Notes: generated from the letters alone by a model not told the origin. A DNA stretch of 17,325 nucleotides from CAZWZG01 sp964638245 (GCA_964638245.1 CAZWZG010000054.1:1-17325), one strand, 5' to 3'; positions 6,734 to 14,921 are shown, counted from the stretch's first letter. Made by a program: numbers and translations.

Positions 6734-7747
6734 TCATGCCGTTGCGCGGTCACGCGCTTCCAACTCGGCAAGGACACTGACCAGGGCGCGCTTGCGGGCG
6801 TCGCGCTCGGCGCGCGGACTGGCTTCGGATGCGGCATCCACAAGAAAGCGGGTCTCATCCAAGGGCGGCGCATAGATCACGGCAGAGCGCGGCATGACAA
6901 CGCTGGTCCAGCTTCGCAGCATGGAAAGTCCCAGCCAGCCAATCTTTGCGGTGGTCCCGGTGCGGGCGCGCATGGTGACGCTGTCATGGCCGTTTTTCGC
7001 GATGACGCCGCCGATCCCGGCATAGACATGGCGCGCAGCAAAGATGCCCGGACGCGCCCGGCGGGGCAGCGCGGGAATGCCGGCTTCGGCGCGAAGATAG
7101 AGCCGATCGGCTTCGCGCAGAAGGCGTTTGGTCATGGCACGGACAGGATCCGAGGGGACGGGTTCGGCAAAGAACGTCTCGGGCGAGATGTTAGCTTCTT
7201 CCAGCCAATCGAGCGGCAGGTAAAGACGACGTGCGCGGGCGTCTTCGCCCACATCGCGCGCGATATTGGTCAGCTGCATTGCGACGCCGAGGTCGGCAGC
7301 GCGGGCCAATGCATTTGCATCCCGCACGCCCATGATCAGCGCCATCATGACGCCTACGGTCGATGCGACGCGCGCGCCATAGGCGCGGACGTCCGAAAGG
7401 GTCGGATATGTGTGTTCGAGTGCGTCCCAAGCGAACCCTTCGAGGAGCGCGTCGGGGATGGTTTTGGGGATGCGATGCTCTTTCACAACGAGGGCGAAAG
7501 CGCGGTCTTCGGGGGCATCATGGGGCGTGCCGGCATAGATCGCGTCAAGGCGCTCGCGCAGACGGAAGACCGCAGCGGTCTTTTCCTCGTTGAGATCCAC
7601 TGCATCATCCGCGAGGCGGCAAAAGGCATAAAGGGCAAGCGCGGGGTCGCGCATGGCCTTGGGCAGAAGCTTTGATGCGGCATAGAACGACAGCGATCCG
7701 TGGCGGATCGAGGACCGGCAATGGGCCATATCAGCGGCGCGGTTCAT
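6734..7747 (-). CDS. crtB: Phytoene synthase CrtB
   Basis: CrtB joins two GGPP molecules head-to-head to make phytoene, the first committed carotenoid step, at the cytoplasmic membrane face. The 337-residue protein has the two metal-binding aspartate motifs of trans-isoprenyl synthases, DDAVD (47-51) and RDVGED within QLTNIARDVGEDARARRLYLPLDWL (D165 and D169). The N-terminus has the family substrate-flap-like HGSLSFYAASKLLP. The ATG at 7747-7745 overlaps the crtI stop (ATGA), indicating coupled translation; an internal Met7 would also fit the family N-terminus. The C-terminal stretch after residue 290 is rich in Arg/Ala and not diagnostic. Confidence 0.95.
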   Translation of the reverse strand: MNRAADMAHCRSSIRHGSLSFYAASKLLPKAMRDPALALYAFCRLADDAVDLNEEKTAAVFRLRERLDAIYAGTPHDAPEDRAFALVVKEHRIPKTIPDALLEGFAWDALEHTYPTLSDVRAYGARVASTVGVMMALIMGVRDANALARAADLGVAMQLTNIARDVGEDARARRLYLPLDWLEEANISPETFFAEPVPSDPVRAMTKRLLREADRLYLRAEAGIPALPRRARPGIFAARHVYAGIGGVIAKNGHDSVTMRARTGTTAKIGWLGLSMLRSWTSVVMPRSAVIYAPPLDETRFLVDAASEASPRAERDARKRALVSVLAELEARDRATA

Positions 7748-9291
7748 TCGGCGGCCAGATCGACGGGTGTCGCGACAGGCGCGGCGTCAGGGACGAGTTT
7801 GCCAAGGACTTCGGCGGTCGAAACGACGCCCGGAAGGCCTGCGCCGGGGTGGGTTCCTGCGCCTACAAGGTACAGACCGGGGATTTCCTCGGACACATTG
7901 TGGGGCCGGAACCATGCCGATTGCAGGATGCGCGGCTCGATCGAGAACCCGGCGCCATGGGGGCTTTTGTAGCGGTCCCGGAAGGTGTCTGGGGTAAAAA
8001 TTTCGGATGGCCCGAGGTGGTCGGCGAGGCCGGGAAGCAGCTGGTCTTCCAGGACCGCTTGCACCTTTTGGCGGTAGTCTTCGGTGATCTCGCTCCAGTC
8101 GGCGGCACCGTCAAACCCGAGGTGCGGGACAGGGGACAAGGCATAGAACGTGTCGTCGCCTTCAGGCGCGCAGGTGGGGTCGGTGACGCTGGGGCGGTGG
8201 ACATAAAGGCTCATGTCGTCGGACAGTTTGCCCTTCATGAAGATGTCCTGCACCAGCCCGCGATAGCGTGGGCCATTCAGGATCGTGTGGTGGCCCACGT
8301 CGGCCCATTTGTCGCGCGTGCCCTTTGTCCCGAAGTACCAGACGAACAGGCTCATCGACCAACGGGTGCGGTTTAAGCGACGCGTGGTCCAACGGCGACG
8401 TGGGTGATCGCGCAGGAGCGTGTCATAGGTGTGCCCGGCATCGGCGTTAGAGATCACAATGTCCGAAGGGACGGTGTCGCCGCTGTCCAGCAGCACGCCC
8501 GAGGTGCGACCGCCCTCGGTCAGAACCTTGTCGACGTCCGTGTTGTAGTGGATCATGCCGCCCTGATCGCGGATCACGCCCTCCATCGCCTTGGCGATCG
8601 CGGCGACGCCGCCCATGGCGTAGTGGACCCCGAATTCCTTCTCCAGATGGCTGACAAGGATGTACATCGAGGTGACGTGGAACGGATCGCCGCCAATGAA
8701 GAGGGGATGGAAGCTGAACGCCATGCGTAGGCGTTCGTCCTTGAAGCGCGTCGCGGCGTGGGCATAGACCGAGCGGTCGGCGCGCAGCATGCCGAAGGTC
8801 GGCAGGACCTTGATCAGGTCCCATAGCTTGTGCATCGGGCGGCGACCAAGGTCTTCAAAGCCGAATTCGTAGCGGCGTTCGCTGTCCTTGAGGAATTTCT
8901 CGAAGCCTTTGACGTCGCCCGGGTTCAGCTTGGCCACTTCCGCGCGCATGGCTTCTGTCGACTGGCTGGCCGTGAAGGATGAGCCATCGGGCCAGCGGAT
9001 TTCGTAGAACGGGCTAAGAGGTTTGAGATCGACGTCGGCGTTGAAGTCGCGACCGCAGGCTTTCCAAAGCTCTTCAAAGACATACGGTACGGTGACGATC
9101 GTGGGACCAAGGTCGAATCGATGCCCCTCCTTGTGGATCGCTGTGCCCCGCCCGCCCGGACTGTCGAGCCGGTCGAACACGGTCACGCGATAGCCCTTGG
9201 CGCCAAGGCGCATGGCGGCGGCAAGGCCACCCAGCCCGGCGCCAATGACGCAGGCGTGTGGGCGCGGATCGTTCAGCGGGCGCATTTCCAT
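7744..9291 (-). CDS. crtI: Phytoene desaturase CrtI
   Basis: CrtI is an FAD-dependent enzyme that desaturates phytoene stepwise, to neurosporene in spheroidene-pathway bacteria and to lycopene in others; the sequence does not tell me which. The 515-residue product has the FAD fold GAGLGGLAAAMRL (17-29), the conserved FDRLDSPGGRGTAIHKEGHRFDLGPTIV and a C-terminal FAD motif LYLVGAGTHPGAGLPGVV near residue 480. The family's usual length is about 500-520. It starts at ATG 9291, with ATG 9285 (MRPLNDP) as an alternative; neither has a strong ribosome site. The stop overlaps the crtB start by four bases. It is first in crtI-crtB-tspO and divergent from crtA across a region with two PpsR-type sites. 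Confidence 0.96.
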   Translation of the reverse strand: MEMRPLNDPRPHACVIGAGLGGLAAAMRLGAKGYRVTVFDRLDSPGGRGTAIHKEGHRFDLGPTIVTVPYVFEELWKACGRDFNADVDLKPLSPFYEIRWPDGSSFTASQSTEAMRAEVAKLNPGDVKGFEKFLKDSERRYEFGFEDLGRRPMHKLWDLIKVLPTFGMLRADRSVYAHAATRFKDERLRMAFSFHPLFIGGDPFHVTSMYILVSHLEKEFGVHYAMGGVAAIAKAMEGVIRDQGGMIHYNTDVDKVLTEGGRTSGVLLDSGDTVPSDIVISNADAGHTYDTLLRDHPRRRWTTRRLNRTRWSMSLFVWYFGTKGTRDKWADVGHHTILNGPRYRGLVQDIFMKGKLSDDMSLYVHRPSVTDPTCAPEGDDTFYALSPVPHLGFDGAADWSEITEDYRQKVQAVLEDQLLPGLADHLGPSEIFTPDTFRDRYKSPHGAGFSIEPRILQSAWFRPHNVSEEIPGLYLVGAGTHPGAGLPGVVSTAEVLGKLVPDAAPVATPVDLAAE

Positions 9292-9308
9292 AGGTGCGAC
9301 AATACGAG

Positions 9309-9326
9309 TGTCTAGTTTAATTTACA
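9309..9326. promoter_or_regulatory. PpsR/CrtJ-type operator, crtI-proximal, in the crtI/crtA divergent region
   Basis: TGTCTAGTTTAATTTACA matches TGT-N12-ACA. It would overlap a candidate crtA -35 and a candidate crtI -10, so one bound repressor could affect both directions. Confidence 0.8.
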
Positions 9327-9349
9327 ATCTGCGATTCTTGGTGTTTACT
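9319..9349. promoter_or_regulatory. Candidate overlapping divergent promoters for crtA and crtI
   Basis: Plus strand: TTTACA (9321-9326, 5/6 to the -35 consensus), 17 bases, then TTTACT (9344-9349, 4/6), pointing to crtA. Minus strand: TAAACA (9347-9342, 4/6), 17 bases, then TAAATT (9324-9319, 4/6), pointing to crtI. All four hexamers fall wholly or partly inside PpsR-type palindromes. The matches are moderate and no start sites are known here. Confidence 0.4.
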
Positions 9350-9359
9350 TTAGTTGACA
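9342..9359. promoter_or_regulatory. PpsR/CrtJ-type operator, crtA-proximal
   Basis: TGTTTACTTTAGTTGACA matches TGT-N12-ACA and is 15 bases from its partner, so the starts are 33 bases apart (about three helical turns). It overlaps a candidate crtA -10. Confidence 0.8.
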
Positions 9360-9392
9360 TATCAGACGTCCAACACAGGCCGTGGAGGGCCG

Positions 9393-10109
9393 GTGCAAAC
9401 AGTATCGCTGAGCATTTTCCGGTTTGACCGGATACGGGACCGGGCGTGGGTCCTTGGCCAGATGGGCGCGGCGCGCCTGGATTTCTGGCGTATGCGCGAT
9501 GTCGGTTTCTGGAAGCTGTGCGGATCGGGGATGGACGAAGGGTTCACGCCCAAGCCCAACACCGCTGTCTGGGCGATCCTTGCAACATGGCCCGACGAAG
9601 CAAAAGCGCGCGAAAACATCGCGAACGCCCCTGTTTACAAGCGTTGGAGGCGGCGCTCGGACGAGGATTGGACCGTTTTTCTGGCCCCGTCTTCGGCCCG
9701 TGGGCAATGGTCCGGCGTGGCACCGTTCGCGGTCGAGGACGACACCCAAGGCACGCCCATTGCGGCGCTGACGCGCGCCACGATCAAACCCAAGATCCTG
9801 CATCGCTTCTGGGGCCGCGTGCCCAATATCTCGTTGGCGATCGGGGCGGACCCGAACGTGATGTTCAAAATCGGCATTGGCGAGGTGCCCTGGCTGCATC
9901 AAGTGACCTTCTCGATCTGGCCCAGCGCCGAATCGATGGCGGAATTTGCGCGTCGGGACGGGCCCCATGCCCAGGCCATCAAGGCTGTGCGCGAGGGCAA
10001 CTGGTTCCGCGAAGAATTATACGCCCGGTTTCGCGTCGTGGGTGAGACCGGACAATGGGAGGGCCGCAGCGTGCTGTCCCAAGAGACATCGGAAAGGATG
10101 TTGGCATGA
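9393..10109 (+). CDS. crtA: Spheroidene monooxygenase CrtA
   Basis: CrtA is an oxygen-dependent, heme-type monooxygenase that adds the 2-keto group to spheroidene, giving spheroidenone, and so marks the spheroidene branch. I chose the GTG at 9393 (238 aa) because GGAGG lies four bases upstream (9384-9388) and the protein then opens with VQTVSLSIFRF. An ATG at 9354 in the same frame lies inside the repressor site and has no ribosome site. Family segments include MGAARLDFWRM, GFWKLCGSG, GFTPKPNTAVWAILATW, ANISLAIGADPN-like IGADPNVMFKIGIGE and the C-terminal QATFSIWP-like QVTFSIWPS, FREELYARF. The stop overlaps the bchI ATG (ATGA), making a crtA-bchI-bchD-bchO operon. Confidence 0.94.
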   Translation: MQTVSLSIFRFDRIRDRAWVLGQMGAARLDFWRMRDVGFWKLCGSGMDEGFTPKPNTAVWAILATWPDEAKARENIANAPVYKRWRRRSDEDWTVFLAPSSARGQWSGVAPFAVEDDTQGTPIAALTRATIKPKILHRFWGRVPNISLAIGADPNVMFKIGIGEVPWLHQVTFSIWPSAESMAEFARRDGPHAQAIKAVREGNWFREELYARFRVVGETGQWEGRSVLSQETSERMLA

Positions 10110-11134
10110 CCAAAGCGGTGTATCCGTTCTCGGCGATTGTCGGGCAAGACGACATGAAGCTGGCCATGATCCTGACGGCGGTGGACCCCTCGATCGGGGG
10201 CGTTCTGGTCTTTGGCGATCGCGGCACGGGCAAGTCGACGGCGGTACGCGGGTTGGCCGGGTTGCTGCCCAAGATCGAAGTCGTTGCGGGCTGTCCGGTG
10301 AACTCGGAACGTCTTGAGGATTGCCCGGATTGGGCGGAGGTCGGATCGACCAAGATCGTTAAACGCGATACGCCGGTGGTGGATTTGCCGCTGGGAGCAA
10401 CCGAGGACCGCGTGCTGGGCGCTTTGGACATCGAGCGCGCGCTGGCGCGGGGAGAGAAGGCGTTTCAACCCGGGCTGCTGGCGCGGGCCAATCGCGGGTA
10501 TCTTTATATCGACGAGGTGAACCTTCTTGAGGATCACATCGTTGATCTGCTTCTGGACGTGGCGCAGTCGGGGGAAAACCTTGTCGAGCGTGAAGGCCTA
10601 TCTGTTCAGCACGCAGCTCGCTTTGTGCTCGTGGGATCGGGCAACCCCGAAGAAGGCGAGCTTCGTCCCCAGCTTTTGGATCGCTTCGGCCTGTCGGTCG
10701 ATGTCCGCTCGCCCGCCACGGTCGAGGACCGGGTCGCCGTGATCAAGCGGCGGATGACCTTTGAGACGGGTGATGCGGCATTCCTGAAGAAATGGCGCGC
10801 CGCCGATGGCCGTGTTCGGCGCAAGATCGTCAAGGCGCGCGACGCCTTGGGTGATGTCGCCCTGCCCGAAGCCGCGCTGGCCGATGGCGCGGCGCTGTGT
10901 CTTGAGCTTGGCTCGGACGGGTTGCGCGGCGAATTGACCTTGCTCAAGGCCGCTAAAGCGCTGGCCGCGTTCGAGGGGGCAGAAGAGGTTTCCCGTGCGC
11001 ACTTGCGGCGCGTGGCAGCGATGGCGCTGCGTCACCGGTTGCGGCGCGATCCGCTGGACGAAGCGGGATCGGAAACCCGCGTCATGCGCATGGTCGATAC
11101 GCTTTTCGGAGCGTTTTCGACAGCCGCCGAATGA
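10106..11134 (+). CDS. bchI: Magnesium chelatase AAA+ ATPase subunit BchI
   Basis: BchI is the ATPase motor of Mg-chelatase (BchI-BchD-BchH), which inserts Mg2+ into protoporphyrin IX at the branch from heme to bacteriochlorophyll. From ATG 10106 (with GGAAAGG upstream, and the crtA stop overlapping) it is 342 aa. It starts with YPFSAIVGQDDMKLA, then Walker A GDRGTGKST (37-45), Walker B YLYIDEVN (132-139) and sensor-1-like VGSGNPEEGELRPQLLDRFGL (176-196). The C-terminal AAA lid has LRHRLRRDPLDEAGS. The stop overlaps the bchD ATG by four bases. All key residues are intact and the length is slightly below the roughly 350 aa I recall for R. capsulatus. Confidence 0.97.
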   Translation: MTKAVYPFSAIVGQDDMKLAMILTAVDPSIGGVLVFGDRGTGKSTAVRGLAGLLPKIEVVAGCPVNSERLEDCPDWAEVGSTKIVKRDTPVVDLPLGATEDRVLGALDIERALARGEKAFQPGLLARANRGYLYIDEVNLLEDHIVDLLLDVAQSGENLVEREGLSVQHAARFVLVGSGNPEEGELRPQLLDRFGLSVDVRSPATVEDRVAVIKRRMTFETGDAAFLKKWRAADGRVRRKIVKARDALGDVALPEAALADGAALCLELGSDGLRGELTLLKAAKALAAFEGAEEVSRAHLRRVAAMALRHRLRRDPLDEAGSETRVMRMVDTLFGAFSTAAE

Positions 11135-12741
11135 GCGCCAGCCTTGCATTGAGCCTTCTGGCAATCGATCCCGAGGGGATCGGAGGGATATGGCTGCGCT
11201 CACGCGCCGGAGCCTATCGTGACGACGTTTTAGCGGCTCTGAACGCGCTGCCCTTGCCGTGCGTTAAACGGCTCGCGCCGGGTGCGCAGGTGGGCGACGT
11301 GTTGGGCGGGCTGGATACAGCGGCCAGTCTTGCCGCCGGGCGGCGGATCTGGTCGGAGGGGCTTCGGGGCACCCCCACAAGCATTGTCGTGCCCGGCGCG
11401 GAACGCATCGAGCCGGCGTTGGCGGGCGCGCTGGCCCTGGTCCTGGATGAGGGAGAACATGTGGCCGTCCTTCTGGACGAAGGGACCGAAGACGATCCCC
11501 TGCCCCCGGCGTCCCTGACCGATCGAATGGGGCTGTTCGTTGCGTTGGAGCCGCGCGGCACCTTGGACATTGATGGCGACGCGATTGCGGCGGCGCGGGC
11601 GCGGCTGGGAACAACCGACTTACCCGAGTACATGCTGACCGCGCTTGTGGCGGGCATGGGCGCAATGGGCGTGCACGAGCCGCGCCGCGCGCTTCTGGCG
11701 GCCCATGTCGCCAAGGCTCATGCTGCGCTGAAAGGGCGCGATGTGACTGACGCGGATCTTGCCGTTGCCGCGGAGTTGTCCTTTGCCCATCTGGCCAGCG
11801 CGCCGCCTGCACCCGAGGACATCGATGCGCCTGCCCCGCCGCCCGAAACCGGAGAAGATCAACAAGATCAATCGTCAAAGAGCGACGCCGCCTTGGAGGA
11901 CCAAATCATAGAAGCCTGCCGGGCGGCTTTGCCGCCCGACCTTTTGGCAGCGCTGCAGGCCGCGGGCGGGCGAAGCTTGCGTGGTTCGGGCGCGGGCGAG
12001 CGCAAAATCAGTCACAAACGCGGGCGCCCCTTGCCCTCACGTCCCGGTGCGCTGGTCTCGGGTCGCCGTCTGGACTTGTCGGCGACGCTCGCGGCCGCAG
12101 CCCCTTGGCAAAAGCTGCGTCCGGCCTCCGCCGGACACATTTCGGTGCGGGCCTCGGATATCCATGTTCGGCGGTTTGAAGAACAATCCGACCGGGTCGT
12201 GATTTTCGTGGTCGACGCGTCAGGCTCTGCCGCTGCCGCGCGTCTGGCCGAGGTCAAGGGTGCGGTCGAGTTGCTTCTGGGCGAAGCCTATTCCAAGCGC
12301 GACCACGTCAGCCTTGTCACCTTCCGCGGCGACCGGGCCGAGCAGGCTCTGCCGCCCACCCGTTCGCTGGTCCAGACCAAGCGCCGATTGGCCGCCTTGC
12401 CCGGCGGAGGTGGTACCCCCCTGGCTCTGGGCCTCAAGATGGCGCTGGAAACGGCCGAGGCCGCAGCCCGCAAGGGGATGACACCCTCGCTGGTCCTGTT
12501 GACGGACGGTCGTGCAAACATCGACATCGACGGCGCGCCGGGGCGGGCCAAGGCGGGCGCGGATGCGAAATCCATGGCCGAGCGCCTTCGCGCAACCGGC
12601 TATTCAAGCATTGTTGTGGACGCGGGTCTTCGCCCGCAATCGGCGCTGCAGACCCTTTCCAGCGATATGGGGGCGCGGTACTTGCCGCTTCCACGGGCGG
12701 ATGCGCGGGCGCTGGCAACAGCGCTGTCGGATCGGAGCTGA
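11131..12741 (+). CDS. bchD: Magnesium chelatase subunit BchD
   Basis: BchD is the non-ATPase partner of BchI that links the AAA+ ring to the porphyrin-binding BchH. The 536-residue chain has an N-terminal degenerate AAA-like region without Walker A (about 1-220). A proline- and acid-rich linker follows (223-250, PPAPEDIDAP...), then a basic segment (284-300). The C-terminal von Willebrand A/integrin I domain carries an intact metal site: DASGS (362-366), T429 in GGGGTPL, and D459 in LLTDGRAN. The ATG at 11131 overlaps the bchI stop (ATGA). Length is a little below the usual 550-560, mostly in the linker. The next gene begins four bases after its stop. Confidence 0.96.
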   Translation: MSASLALSLLAIDPEGIGGIWLRSRAGAYRDDVLAALNALPLPCVKRLAPGAQVGDVLGGLDTAASLAAGRRIWSEGLRGTPTSIVVPGAERIEPALAGALALVLDEGEHVAVLLDEGTEDDPLPPASLTDRMGLFVALEPRGTLDIDGDAIAAARARLGTTDLPEYMLTALVAGMGAMGVHEPRRALLAAHVAKAHAALKGRDVTDADLAVAAELSFAHLASAPPAPEDIDAPAPPPETGEDQQDQSSKSDAALEDQIIEACRAALPPDLLAALQAAGGRSLRGSGAGERKISHKRGRPLPSRPGALVSGRRLDLSATLAAAAPWQKLRPASAGHISVRASDIHVRRFEEQSDRVVIFVVDASGSAAAARLAEVKGAVELLLGEAYSKRDHVSLVTFRGDRAEQALPPTRSLVQTKRRLAALPGGGGTPLALGLKMALETAEAAARKGMTPSLVLLTDGRANIDIDGAPGRAKAGADAKSMAERLRATGYSSIVVDAGLRPQSALQTLSSDMGARYLPLPRADARALATALSDRS

Positions 12742-12745
12742 GCGG

Positions 12746-13612
12746 TTGGACTGGGCGCGCCACGGCGCGGGTTGGCCGCATTCCAAGCATTCGCGCTTCG
12801 TTCAAAGCCGCCCGCACACCTGGCATATTCAGGAAATGGGATCCGGGCCGCTGGTTCTTTTGCTGCACGGTGCAGGCGCCTCGACCCACAGCTGGCGCGA
12901 TGTCATGCCGCTCCTTGCAGACCGCTTCCAGGTCGTCGCACTCGACCTGCCCGGGCACGGCTTCACAAAACTGGGGACAGGCTTTCGATCAGGTCTGCCA
13001 GCGACCACGACGGATCTTGAGCGTCTCTTGGAGGCCGAAGAGATCACCCCAGACCTCCTTGTCGGCCATTCCGCCGGTGGCGCCGTTGCGCTTGAGTTGG
13101 CGCGTCGAGATGTAGGCAAGGGCGTCGTTGCCTTTAACGCCGCATTGGATCGGTTCGAAGGGGTTGCGGGCTGGTTATTTCCGATGATGGCCCGCTTTCT
13201 GGCGATCAACCCGCTGGTCCCGCCCCTGTTCGCGGCGTTCTCTGGTGGACCACAGAATGTGCGGAAGATCCTCGGCTCGACAGGCTCGAAAGTCGACGAT
13301 GAGATGTTGAGTTTCTATGCGACGCTGGCCGGAGACAGCGGCCATGTGAAGGGGACGCTCCAGATGATGTCGCAATGGTCCGTCGATGCGCTGGTACAGC
13401 AGGCCCCAGCCATTGCCACCCCGTCGCTTTTCGTCATCGGAGATCGCGACGGCACGGTCCCGCCTGCCGTGTCCGAGCGGTTTTGCGAGCGCATGCCCGC
13501 GTCGCGCATGGAACATATTGCCGGGCTCGGTCACCTTTTGCACGAAGAAGCGCCTGATCTGGCAGCGCGCCTGATTGCCACCTTCTGGGACGATATCGCG
13601 GGTCGGCATTGA
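12746..13612 (+). CDS. bchO: Alpha/beta-hydrolase BchO, putative magnesium chelatase accessory protein
   Basis: BchO is an alpha/beta-fold hydrolase found in bchIDO operons. It is annotated as a Mg-chelatase accessory factor, but its substrate is not established as far as I know. I start it at TTG 12746 (288 aa): GGAG lies eight bases upstream, the bchD stop is four bases before it, and the product then begins MDWARHGAGWP, like the family. No ATG or GTG is as well placed. Motifs are the oxyanion strand LLLHGAGASTHSWRD (38-52), the nucleophile elbow GHSAGG (S109), GDRDGTVP for the acid (232-239), and GLGHLLHEE for the catalytic histidine (H263). The triad looks intact. It closes the crtA-bchIDO operon. 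Confidence 0.92.
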   Translation: MDWARHGAGWPHSKHSRFVQSRPHTWHIQEMGSGPLVLLLHGAGASTHSWRDVMPLLADRFQVVALDLPGHGFTKLGTGFRSGLPATTTDLERLLEAEEITPDLLVGHSAGGAVALELARRDVGKGVVAFNAALDRFEGVAGWLFPMMARFLAINPLVPPLFAAFSGGPQNVRKILGSTGSKVDDEMLSFYATLAGDSGHVKGTLQMMSQWSVDALVQQAPAIATPSLFVIGDRDGTVPPAVSERFCERMPASRMEHIAGLGHLLHEEAPDLAARLIATFWDDIAGRH

Positions 13613-13661
13613 CAGGCCGTCACTTGCGTCCGACATCCATGCCCAAGAGCAGGAGTTCCCC

Positions 13662-14444
13662 ATGCGCGCTTTTTTGAAGAAACGAATTGAAGACCGCCGG
13701 TTCGAAAACACGATCCTGGTCCTGATCGGTTTGAACGCGATTACGCTTGGTTTGGAGACCGTCCCTGCGATCAACGAGCCTTACGGTCACGTTCTAAAGT
13801 ATGTGGATCGTGTCTTTGTTGCGATCTTCACTTTGGAAATCATCGGACGCCTGATCGTCGATTTCCGCGGCTTCTGGCGGGACCCATGGCGGGTCTTCGA
13901 CTTTATCATCGTGGCGATTGCTCTTGTTCCGACCACCGGAGCGATGTCCGTTCTGAGGGCCTTCCGGATCCTAAGGGTTCTTCGTCTGATTTCTGGCGTC
14001 AAATCCATGCGGCGTGTGGTTTCGGGCCTGCTTGAGGCCCTGCCCGGCATGGGATCGATTGTGCTTTTGCTTTTGCTGATCTTCTACGTCTTCGCGGTGA
14101 TTTCGACGAAGCTTTTCGCCGCCGATTTCCCGGAATGGTTCGGGGACATTGGCGCCAGCGCGTATACGCTGTTCCAAATCATGACGTTGGAGTCCTGGTC
14201 CATGGGCATCGTGCGCCCGGTGATGGAGGAATTCCCGCTCGCCTGGATGCTGTTCCTGCCCTTCATCCTGGCCACCGCGTTCACGGTCCTCAACCTGTTC
14301 ATTGGTGTGATCGTGGATGCCATGCAGTCCGAGCATGAAGCCGAAGCGCGCGACGAGCGGGATGCCATGAAACAGGAAACGGCAATGATCCTTTCCGAAA
14401 TTCAGGCCCTGCGCAAAGAGGTAGCCGAACTTCGGCGAAGCTGA
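13662..14444 (+). CDS. Bacterial voltage-gated sodium channel (NaChBac/NavAb family)
   Basis: This is a one-domain, six-helix channel subunit expected to form a homotetramer in the inner membrane and admit Na+ on depolarisation. ATG 13662 has AGGAG six bases upstream and gives 260 aa. Segments are S1 about 17-35, S2 48-65, S3 76-92, S4 96-112 with four arginines every third residue (R99, R102, R105, R108), S5 128-150, pore 163-182 and S6 193-221. A charged neck and short coiled coil follow (230-260, ending LSEIQALRKEVAELRRS). The selectivity filter TLESWSM (175-181) is that of sodium-selective NavAb-type channels, and by my recollection both filter and S4 arginines even have NavAb numbering. 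Relatives are known in marine Roseobacters (NavSp, NavRosD). It is 49 bases after bchO on the same strand and could be cotranscribed. A calcium preference is unlikely with a single filter Glu (E177). Confidence 0.93.
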   Translation: MRAFLKKRIEDRRFENTILVLIGLNAITLGLETVPAINEPYGHVLKYVDRVFVAIFTLEIIGRLIVDFRGFWRDPWRVFDFIIVAIALVPTTGAMSVLRAFRILRVLRLISGVKSMRRVVSGLLEALPGMGSIVLLLLLIFYVFAVISTKLFAADFPEWFGDIGASAYTLFQIMTLESWSMGIVRPVMEEFPLAWMLFLPFILATAFTVLNLFIGVIVDAMQSEHEAEARDERDAMKQETAMILSEIQALRKEVAELRRS

Positions 14445-14504
14445 TCCTTGCGTGACCCGAGCAATTGGGTGACGTTTGGCGCATGGGCGAAGGAGTGAAA
14501 ATAA

Positions 14505-14903
14505 ATGAGACGACTGATACCGGCATTCGTGGCAATGGGCATTGGGCTTGCGGGCATCGTGGGGGCGCAATCCGCCTCGGTTGAGGTCAAATTCCCCGCC
14601 GGGTCCTCGGGAACGGTTTTGTCCGATCAAACCGTCACGGGTGCGGGCATTGCCGACTACACGCTTGGTGCGGGTGCAGGCCAGACCATGTATGTCTCGC
14701 TCGTGGCCAACCCGACGGTCTATTTCAACATCCTGCCACCGGGCAGCACCGGCGAGGCGATCTACAATGGTTCGCTGAACGGGACGAACGCCCAGATCAC
14801 ACTACCGGTATCGGGATCTTACGTGATCCGCGTCTACCAGATGGGAGATGGCCGGGACAGCGGTCAGACTTCATCTTTCAACCTCAGCATAACCATCCTT
14901 TGA
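14505..14903 (+). CDS. Small secreted beta-rich protein, PPC-like (function unknown)
   Basis: This 132-residue protein has an N-terminal signal peptide: MRRL, a hydrophobic core AFVAMGIGLAGIVGA, and likely cleavage after VGA near residue 21, so export to the periplasm or outside is expected. The mature part is about 110 aa and rich in Gly, Ser, Thr and Val. It ends in a pattern (ITLPVSGSYVIRVYQM ... SSFNLSITI) typical of beta-sandwich PPC-type domains and of proteins annotated as g-type lysozyme inhibitor (PliG)-like. That is a fold-level impression only. There are no cysteines and no catalytic motif is seen. The ATG at 14505 has AGGAG nine bases upstream. It lies 60 bases after the channel gene, same strand, with no clear terminator between, so cotranscription is possible. 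No function is assigned. Confidence 0.75.
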   Translation: MRRLIPAFVAMGIGLAGIVGAQSASVEVKFPAGSSGTVLSDQTVTGAGIADYTLGAGAGQTMYVSLVANPTVYFNILPPGSTGEAIYNGSLNGTNAQITLPVSGSYVIRVYQMGDGRDSGQTSSFNLSITIL

Positions 14904-14921
14904 TGAAGGTACCGCTGGGGC

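Noticed and set aside
9354..9392. ATG at 9354 as the crtA start
   Set aside because: It lies inside a PpsR-type palindrome and the likely promoter; GTG 9393 has GGAGG at ideal distance.
12512..12745. Extension of bchO upstream to 12512 (366 aa)
   Set aside because: This part is the off-frame reading of the BchD integrin domain; the TTG at 12746 has a ribosome site and a family-like N-terminus.
13609..13631. TTGACA overlapping the bchO stop as a promoter of the channel gene
   Set aside because: No -10-like hexamer at 16-18 bases; treated as chance.
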